Source: Porphyromonadaceae bacterium UBA4259
Lineage (GTDB): Bacteria; Bacteroidota; Bacteroidia; Bacteroidales; Muribaculaceae
NCBI GenBank assembly: GCA_002396125.1
Contig: DGWL01000077.1
Span: forward strand, 61,969 to 72,342
Direction of reading: 5' to 3'
DNA length: 10,374 bases
Below the pieces are notes generated by a model. The model was not told the DNA's origin, did not search any database, and saw only the letters and a program-made list of their open reading frames with translations. The position numbers and the translations under genes are program-made. Shown in pieces: positions 5,546 to 10,374 of this stretch; the stretch's first letter is position 1, and the number at the start of each line of letters is the position of its first letter.

Positions 5546-7786
5546 ATGATGTTTAAAACAAGTAAAATTTTTCTGCTACTTTTCATGATGATGTGTGGCT
5601 TGTCGAGTGCTTGGGCCGCGCAGCAAGTCATTGTTGAGCCGCTCACCGGCGGTACAATTGTCCCCGACAAGCAAAGTGCGTCTGCAGGCGAGACAGTGAC
5701 ACTCACTGTTACCCCAGCTTCGGGCTACCAGATTGCTAAAGCCGATATAATCGCTCGCGCGATTATCGACCCGGGCAACGCACAAGCTCCCGGGCTCAAG
5801 GATGTGGGACCCGAGGTGGGCTACGCGATTGACCTCGTGGGCAACGACCCGGCTTATCTCAGCATGGAGCGAACCTACACCTTCGTGATGCCCGAGGCGC
5901 CGCTCGAGGTGCTCATCTCTGCCACTTTCACAAAGTCGGAGTCACATAGCATCACCATTGTCGATGCCGAGAACGGTACCGTCAGTGCCAGCGCAGGCGA
6001 GGCTGTATTGGGCGAGACTGTGACCATCACGGCCACTCCCGACCCCGGCTACGAACTCGACAAGATAGTTGTCACTGCCGACGGCGTAGAGATTGAAGTG
6101 GGCGAGGATGGCTCATTCATCATGCCCGATGGCGCTGTCAATGTGGTTGTAACCTTCAAGGCTATCGACTACACCATCACCGTCAATCCCAGTGACAATG
6201 GTAGCGTAATTGCTCCAGTCACAGCCCACGTTGGCGACCAGGTGGTTCTCACCGTCACCCCTGCCGATGGATATGAACTTGATGAGCTTGTTGTAATGCC
6301 CGCTAATAATTCTGTGACATGTGCTGATGTTATTGCCGGTGCTGATGACATGATTTATCGAGTGAGCGGCAAAGTTACACATATTAGTAGTATGGAATAT
6401 GGCAACTACTATTTGGCAGATAACACTGGTGAGATTTTCATCTATGGAACTCTAGATAATGAAGGAAATACCAACAATTTTGAGAGTTTGGGTATAAATG
6501 AAGGCGATTATGTGACTGTTGAAGGTTCTAAAACCACATATCTAGGTGTTGTGGAACTTGTTGATGTTAGAGTTGTCAATGTTGATATTGAAACTCATGT
6601 AACTGAAAATGGTTACACCTTCACCATGCCTGCCAGCGATGTGGTTGTTAGTGCCACTTTCAAGAAGTCGCAACTCGATCTATACGTGATTGGTCACATC
6701 AATGGCAAGGAATTTGCTGCTAACGATGGAGTGGCCATGACCACTGCCGACGGCAATGCCTACACAGCCAGCGTCAGCGTGCGTGACGTGAGCGGAGGCT
6801 ATGGCTTCTTCATTTTTACATCCAAGCTCGGTGCTAACGCCGACGATTGGGATGGCATCGCCACCTCGCGCATTGTGGCTCAGAGCGACGGCAACGACTT
6901 CCTCGTTACCGGTCCTCTCATGAACAATGAGCTCTCGCTGGGCTATGCTAGTGGCTATTCCATGAAGATTCCCGCCGGCGACTACAATCTCACCATCGAC
7001 CTCGCCGCAATGAAGCTCATCATCACCGGTGGCACTCAGTTGAGCTACATCCTCGCCAGTGGCGTGGAAGGTGTTGACTACACGGTGATTAACGACTTGA
7101 GTGTAGTTGACCGTCATGCCGAGAGCGAGCAGTTCTTCACTAGCGACGGCAACGGTAACTGGATGACCCTCAAGGCTGGCGACTTCTACTTCGACGCTTC
7201 GCTCAGCGATGCTTTCCAGGGCGGTCGCGTGAGTGGTGTCTTTGCTGGCAAGGACCTTAATCCTTACCTCACTCTCACCACAGCTCCCACCCAGGGCGAG
7301 GCAGTGGCTGTTGAGCCTGAGACCTACAACTTGGCAAACGAATTTGTTCCCAAGGTCGACGAGGTAATCATTGTGAGCAAGGCCTACTATCAGGAACGCG
7401 ACAATTCCTTGCGTGCCTATGCTCCCGGTCCTGCCGGGCAAGGTCAGAGTCTCACTGTCGACACCAGCCTCTTCGACTACAATTTCCAGAGTGGAAAGAA
7501 GTACACCGTGCGCGGCGTGGTGAACATCAAGGAGCCTTGGGCTACTCCGGCCCCAGCGATTCTCGATTACGACTATCTGTTCCAAAACTACAAGTTGCTC
7601 GTGCTCGATGTGGTAGAGGAGCCTATTCCCACCGCTATCGACGCCATCGAGGCCGTAGAGGGCGTTAAGAGCGTCACCTACATCAACCCCGCCGGGCATC
7701 AGAGTGTTGTACCGTTCCAGGGCATCAACATTGTGGTAACCGAGATGACCGATGGCTCTCGCATCACAACCAAGTTGCTCAAGTAA
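5546..7786 (+). CDS. Secreted modular protein with InlB-type repeats and an inserted OB-fold-like domain
   Basis: The protein has 746 residues from the ATG at 5546 (an adjacent ATG at 5549 is equally possible). An upstream in-frame ATG at 5492 is rejected because it lies within the hairpin and would place 18 extra residues before the signal peptide. Signal peptide: about 1-24, ending SSAWA. Modules: an InlB-type repeat with an AQAPG insertion (27-129), close to the equivalent repeat of the upstream protein; an InlB repeat (134-205); an InlB repeat split by an OB-fold-like domain (208-373, insert about 258-350 with GNYYLADNTGEIFIYG and GDYVTVEG); a SusE/F-like module beginning LDLYVIGHING (377-495); a further module of unknown fold (500-690); and a C-terminal tail (707-746) with PFQGINIVV, DG and terminal KLLK. 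No promoter is seen in the 79-bp gap, so cotranscription with the preceding gene is likely. A surface or extracellular role is inferred and no enzyme motif is recognised. Confidence 0.83.
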   Translation: MMFKTSKIFLLLFMMMCGLSSAWAAQQVIVEPLTGGTIVPDKQSASAGETVTLTVTPASGYQIAKADIIARAIIDPGNAQAPGLKDVGPEVGYAIDLVGNDPAYLSMERTYTFVMPEAPLEVLISATFTKSESHSITIVDAENGTVSASAGEAVLGETVTITATPDPGYELDKIVVTADGVEIEVGEDGSFIMPDGAVNVVVTFKAIDYTITVNPSDNGSVIAPVTAHVGDQVVLTVTPADGYELDELVVMPANNSVTCADVIAGADDMIYRVSGKVTHISSMEYGNYYLADNTGEIFIYGTLDNEGNTNNFESLGINEGDYVTVEGSKTTYLGVVELVDVRVVNVDIETHVTENGYTFTMPASDVVVSATFKKSQLDLYVIGHINGKEFAANDGVAMTTADGNAYTASVSVRDVSGGYGFFIFTSKLGANADDWDGIATSRIVAQSDGNDFLVTGPLMNNELSLGYASGYSMKIPAGDYNLTIDLAAMKLIITGGTQLSYILASGVEGVDYTVINDLSVVDRHAESEQFFTSDGNGNWMTLKAGDFYFDASLSDAFQGGRVSGVFAGKDLNPYLTLTTAPTQGEAVAVEPETYNLANEFVPKVDEVIIVSKAYYQERDNSLRAYAPGPAGQGQSLTVDTSLFDYNFQSGKKYTVRGVVNIKEPWATPAPAILDYDYLFQNYKLLVLDVVEEPIPTAIDAIEAVEGVKSVTYINPAGHQSVVPFQGINIVVTEMTDGSRITTKLLK
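6299..6610 (+). other. AT-rich segment encoding the inserted OB-fold-like domain
   Basis: By hand count, 6301-6600 is about 37% G+C, while three sequence lines on either side (6001-6180 and 6661-6840) are about 53-56%. Codons change from GAC, ATC and GCC to GAT, ATT and GAA. The encoded stretch resembles OB-fold domains of Bacteroidetes extracellular proteins (gain of function for the ligand unknown). It interrupts the InlB repeat between LDELVV and GYTFTMPASDVVVSATF. Confidence 0.65.
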
Positions 7787-7815
7787 TGTAAAAGCCCGAA
7801 CAATACTTCTACACC

Positions 7816-7844
7816 AAAAGAGTCACCCTCGGGTGGCTCTTTTT
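7816..7844 (+). terminator. Rho-independent terminator of the two-gene operon
   Basis: AGAGTCACCC (7819-7828) pairs with GGGTGGCTCT (7831-7840) with one G-T wobble, giving a compact stem closed by a CTCG-type loop. It is followed by TTTTT. Flanking A's (7816-7819) could pair with the T-run, so it might also act weakly on the opposite strand. It lies 30 bp after the stop at 7786. Confidence 0.88.
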
Positions 7845-7865
7845 GCATTGTGCAGTCTTTGTTAA

Positions 7866-8088
7866 CCTCTGCCGAAGGCTGGGGCCATAGAAACGCCCTC
7901 TGCGACCCTCTACTGAAGGTGAGAATCATGGAAACGCCCACAGCACCCTCTGCCTGAGACGAGAACCATGGAGTCGCCTGGTGTTTCCCTCTGCCGAAGA
8001 CGAGAACCATGGAGCTGCCCGGAGTTTCCATCTTCCGGAGACGAGAACCGTGGAACCGCCCAGAGTTTCTCTCTGCCGGAGGCAGACC
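7866..8088 (+). repeat. Degenerate array of 41-bp tandem repeats
   Basis: Units start at 7866 (41 bp), 7907 (40 bp), 7947 (41), 7988 (41) and 8029 (41), with a partial unit at 8070-8088. The best conserved core is CTCTGCCGAAGACGAGAACC followed by ATGGA, then a variable stretch and GTTTC. Units 3 and 4 match at 35 of 41 positions and units 4 and 5 at 34 of 41; units 1 and 2 are more diverged. The period is not a multiple of three and there are no spacers, so it is neither coding nor CRISPR. The last partial unit contains a perfect small hairpin, TCTGCC-GGA-GGCAGA (8072-8086). Confidence 0.8.
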
Positions 8089-8096
8089 TTTGAGTA

Positions 8097-8152
8097 ACCG
8101 GTGGTACCGATAGTGAAGGAGCGAAGCGATCGAAGCTATCGGCACCACCGGT
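8097..8152. repeat. Long imperfect inverted repeat (17-bp arms)
   Basis: ACCGGTGGTACCGATAG (8097-8113) and CTATCGGCACCACCGGT (8136-8152) are complementary except for one A-C mismatch. The 22-bp loop contains the palindrome CGATCG (8127-8132). It directly follows the 41-bp array. No T-tract follows on either strand, so a terminator role is unlikely. Confidence 0.8.
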
Positions 8153-8363
8153 GTGACACCCTATCCCTAGACCAGTCGCCTGCGGCGACCCCTATACAGC
8201 CTACACAACTGTACGGCTATTAAACTCCAAGTCACGGACTTTTTTCCGGTAATTTCATTCACTATAGAAATCATAATCGCTAAGACTGTCACCAACCTAC
8301 CCTTTTTTGTGTTAATTTTGGTTAAATGTTGTGTCAATACACCTTATTAAAATAGTAATTATA
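8153..8363. other. Noncoding spacer with minor hairpins
   Basis: No gene is seen here. Two small hairpins occur: GTCGCC-TGC-GGCGAC (8175-8189, perfect 6-bp arms) and TACAG/CTGTA (8195-8199 with 8209-8213). A TAATTTTG match to the -7 consensus lies at 8313-8320 but has no -33 box at the right distance. After about 8215 the DNA becomes AT-rich as it approaches the next gene. Confidence 0.6.
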
Positions 8364-8371
8364 TAAATTTG
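8364..8371 (+). promoter_or_regulatory. Candidate -7 element for the 566-residue secreted protein
   Basis: TAAATTTG matches TAnnTTTG in an AT-rich stretch and would give a leader of about 95 nt. No -33 TTTG is visible at 19-21 bp, so the choice between this and TAATTTTG at 8313-8320 is open. Confidence 0.4.
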
Positions 8372-8471
8372 TAAAATTTTCGATGGTTATATAACTTGAT
8401 TAAGATCCAGTCGATTGTCATCGCAATTTGCAAGAGAATTAATCGAAATATCATTATTAATACTACATTTT

Positions 8472-10172
8472 ATGAGGAAAATTTTTACCACTGTTATCTT
8501 TGCATCAATGATGATGCTGGCGATGAATGTGAGTGCAATCACTCCGCTTCCCGATCAGGGCGTTTATCGCATCAAGAATGTGTATTCAGGAACCTATGTT
8601 AAGTTGCAAAGCAATTATCTGGCCGACATCACCGCCACCTCCTACGACGAGGCGAGCCCACTGCTGGTGTGGTATGGCGAGCGTGACGAGAATGGCGAGG
8701 CACTGCTCACCAACCTGAGCGGCGACGGCGGCGACATGATTGAAACTCTTGAGTTCATCAAGGGCCTCATTGAGGATGTGCTCGTGTACAACAACCAGCC
8801 CACGTGGTTCCTTGAGGAGATGTTCCAGCTTCACCTTGTGCCCACCGGCGATGCCGATGGCTCGGTGTTCCTGTGTGTCGACGTGCCCGAGATTGAGAAT
8901 TGGGAGACGATTCGCGACATCATCCTTGAGGCCGCTGCTGGTCAGACCGCTGTTACCTACTACATCAGCCACATGGTGCCTGGCAACCGCCACTACATGG
9001 GCATTGACTACGACGGCAGCTTTGGCTACCGCCTGCAGGCCGGTACCCCCGAGGGCACCGACATTAAGTTCCTCATGGAGCGTGAGTCGCTCGAGGGAGG
9101 CTATTGCTTTGTGAAGACCGCAAGCGCCACAGCCGAGGCTCCATACCTGCGCCGCGTACATGAGAAGAGTAGCACAGTGGATCTGGCATCGCCCCACAAC
9201 GACGCCAGCGCAGTGTTCGACCTCGCTGTGAACGACATCAAGGTCACTCGCCTTGCAGTGCAGGGCCTCGACCTGGCACCACTGGCGCAGGCCGCTGGTG
9301 GCTACCTGGCACTGTGCCCCACCAACACTGCTGCCCAGAAGTTTGTCTACGACGCTTATGCGTTCAAGCTTCAGCTGCCCGACGAGGACGTTGACGCTGC
9401 TGCCGTTGTGGCTGCTGCCAAGGCTGCTCTGGGCGAGGACAGCGAGATAGCTGCCGCTCTCGAGAGCCACATCGACCTTATCAAGAACCGTGCCGCCCTC
9501 TATATTGTGCACAGCGACCAGGGTGGCGTGAGCGTTGCAGGCGATGCCAACTATGCAGCCTATGGCGACAACGCCAAGTGGAAGCTTGAGAAGATTGACA
9601 CCGATGCCAACTACTTTGCTCCTGCAGCCGAGGTAGAGGCCGATGGTAAGTACTACACCACGCTCTATGCCGCCTTCCCATTCACCATCGTCAACACCGG
9701 CAATGTTGTTGCCTATGATGTGATGCAAATCCTTGACGGTGGCAAGCCATTCATGGAGCCAATCGAGACCACCACAATTCCGGCGCTGACCCCAGTTTTG
9801 CTGGAGATGACAACCAATGTTGATGCCGACAACATGCTCATGCCTGTTCACGACAGCAATGCTCAGGGCATCGGCATGATGGCCGAGACTCAACAGTCGA
9901 TGCTTGAGGGAACACTCTTCGACGACAACACCACCTACACCGGCCCCACAATGCTCACTTTGCACGAGGGACTCACCTTTGCCGCCGATGCTTCTCTTGA
10001 GTTTATGCCTGCCAACAAGGCATGGGTCAACAAGGACATCAACACAGCCATCAGCAAGATTGGCAACGATGATGCAAGTGGCGACGACACAATCTACGAC
10101 CTCATGGGTCGCAAAGTCATCAACCCCACCCACGGCATCTACATTAAGAACGGCAAGAAAGTGGTCTTCTAA
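8472..10172 (+). CDS. Secreted protein of unknown function with a T9SS type A C-terminal tail
   Basis: The protein has 566 residues from the ATG at 8472. An upstream in-frame ATG at 8415 would put 19 residues ahead of an obvious signal peptide (MRKIFTTVIFASMMMLAMNV-SA, about 1-22), so the later start is chosen. The mature protein begins with QGVYRIKNVYSGTYVKLQ. This recalls beta-trefoil (ricin-like) sheets, and ALYIVHSDQGGVSVAGD with KWKLEKID (342-375) recalls a second such unit; this is an inference. Residues 305-340 form an Ala-rich probable helix. Residues 391-518 resemble the penultimate module of the 1144-residue protein (YYTTLY, then VVAYDV, IPALTPVLLE and ANKAWVN). The C-terminus, IYDLMGRKV then GIYIKNGKKVVF, is a classic type IX secretion sorting tail, so export to the cell surface or medium is expected. 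No catalytic motif was recognised. Codon use is GC-rich (GCC, CTG, GAC). Confidence 0.85.
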   Translation: MRKIFTTVIFASMMMLAMNVSAITPLPDQGVYRIKNVYSGTYVKLQSNYLADITATSYDEASPLLVWYGERDENGEALLTNLSGDGGDMIETLEFIKGLIEDVLVYNNQPTWFLEEMFQLHLVPTGDADGSVFLCVDVPEIENWETIRDIILEAAAGQTAVTYYISHMVPGNRHYMGIDYDGSFGYRLQAGTPEGTDIKFLMERESLEGGYCFVKTASATAEAPYLRRVHEKSSTVDLASPHNDASAVFDLAVNDIKVTRLAVQGLDLAPLAQAAGGYLALCPTNTAAQKFVYDAYAFKLQLPDEDVDAAAVVAAAKAALGEDSEIAAALESHIDLIKNRAALYIVHSDQGGVSVAGDANYAAYGDNAKWKLEKIDTDANYFAPAAEVEADGKYYTTLYAAFPFTIVNTGNVVAYDVMQILDGGKPFMEPIETTTIPALTPVLLEMTTNVDADNMLMPVHDSNAQGIGMMAETQQSMLEGTLFDDNTTYTGPTMLTLHEGLTFAADASLEFMPANKAWVNKDINTAISKIGNDDASGDDTIYDLMGRKVINPTHGIYIKNGKKVVF

Positions 10173-10188
10173 TTAATGCGCAATTAGC

Positions 10189-10260
10189 CTAGCACTACAT
10201 CTGCATAGACAATCTAGTCAGTAGAAATCTAGTCAGTCTAGAAAATCCAGTAATTCTAGT
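10189..10260 (+). repeat. CTAG-rich short direct repeats
   Basis: AATCTAGTCAGT occurs at 10211-10222 and 10226-10237, a 15-bp period, followed by diverged copies such as AATCCAGTAAT (10244-10254). Five CTAG tetramers fall within about 71 bp (10189, 10214, 10229, 10238 and 10256). No terminator with a T-tract is seen after the stop at 10172; only a weak CTAATT/AATTAG hairpin (10169-10187) overlaps it. Confidence 0.6.
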
Positions 10261-10264
10261 AATA

Positions 10265-10374
10265 GTGGCAAATTCAGCACTGAAATTATGGATAGTGACA
10301 CTTGTGACGGGCATCATGCTCGCCACAAGCGCCACAATTCATGCCCAAGACAAAATCCCATGGACCCACCCAGG
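10265..10374 (+). CDS. N-terminal part of a probable exported protein, GTG start (runs off right edge)
   Basis: A frame from GTG 10265 stays open to the edge and encodes a convincing signal peptide: MANSALKLWIVTLVTGIM, then LATSATIHA, with probable cleavage before QDKIPWTHP. An ATG at 10316 in the same frame would leave too short a hydrophobic stretch, and the more obvious ATG at 10288 is in a different frame with no signal-like sequence. The gap to the preceding stop is 92 bp with no clear promoter, so readthrough from the upstream gene is possible. The visible part is too short to name a family. Confidence 0.5.
   Translation, partial: MANSALKLWIVTLVTGIMLATSATIHAQDKIPWTHP

Noticed and set aside
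6680..7699. Open frame of 339 codons on the minus strand inside the 746-residue gene
   Set aside because: Antisense shadow with low-complexity His/Val/Gly-rich product and no start context.
7866..8088. CRISPR array
   Set aside because: Units are contiguous with no unique spacers, diverge from each other across their whole length, and no cas genes are present.
7699..8148. Open frame of 149 codons on the minus strand
   Set aside because: It spans the end of a real gene, its terminator, the 41-bp array and part of the inverted repeat. The array period shifts the frame in every unit, and no signal or family motif is seen.
8415..8471. Upstream start for the 566-residue protein
   Set aside because: It would bury the signal peptide behind 19 residues; the ATG at 8472 gives a standard exported N-terminus.
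8586..10133. Open frame of 515 codons on the minus strand inside the 566-residue gene
   Set aside because: Antisense shadow in GC-rich codons; the sense product has a signal peptide and a T9SS tail.

Overview
The window looks like chromosomal DNA from a gut-type member of the Bacteroidales, most like Muribaculaceae or Prevotella-like lineages. The evidence is promoter elements of the Bacteroidetes form (TTTG about 20 bp before TAnnTTTG), AT-rich leaders without Shine-Dalgarno sequences, a membrane-anchored AraC-type regulator, a family 53 glycoside hydrolase, and large secreted proteins built from InlB-like repeats that end in short type IX secretion (T9SS) style tails. The taxonomic placement is an inference from these traits.

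Left part, minus strand (1-1553). A membrane regulator with about seven transmembrane segments and a C-terminal AraC helix-turn-helix domain (408-1553) is followed by the first 90 codons of a secreted GH53 endo-beta-1,4-galactanase, which runs off the left edge and has its own promoter. This fits a plant-galactan (pectin side-chain) utilisation locus, though no SusC/SusD genes are visible.

Spacer 1554-2031. This divergent intergenic region holds minus-strand promoter candidates, a strong terminator-like hairpin with no gene before it, a 12-bp tandem duplication and a near-consensus promoter for the plus-strand genes.

Middle part, plus strand (2032-7844). Two tandem, evidently paralogous genes encode secreted modular proteins of 1144 and 746 residues. 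Both have signal peptides, several InlB-type beta repeats, SusE/F-like or CBM-like beta modules, and the same kind of C-terminal tail (PF-x-G-[VI]-NI ... DG ... K). A 20-bp-class hairpin without a T-tract separates them, and a clear intrinsic terminator follows the second, so they are probably one operon. The second protein carries an OB-fold-like domain inserted inside an InlB repeat, and the DNA for that insert is clearly more AT-rich than its flanks.

Spacer 7845-8471. This noncoding stretch contains a degenerate array of about five and a half 41-bp tandem units, then a long imperfect inverted repeat, then smaller hairpins, and finally an AT-rich promoter zone.

Right part (8472-10374). A secreted protein of 566 residues with no recognised catalytic domain ends in a classic T9SS type A tail. 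It is followed by a CTAG-rich repeat patch and the start of another probable exported protein that runs off the right edge. I see no phage, IS, CRISPR, tRNA or rRNA features. The best candidates for something undescribed are the 41-bp array with its hairpin, the orphan hairpin/terminator at 1743-1817, and the mosaic OB-fold insertion.
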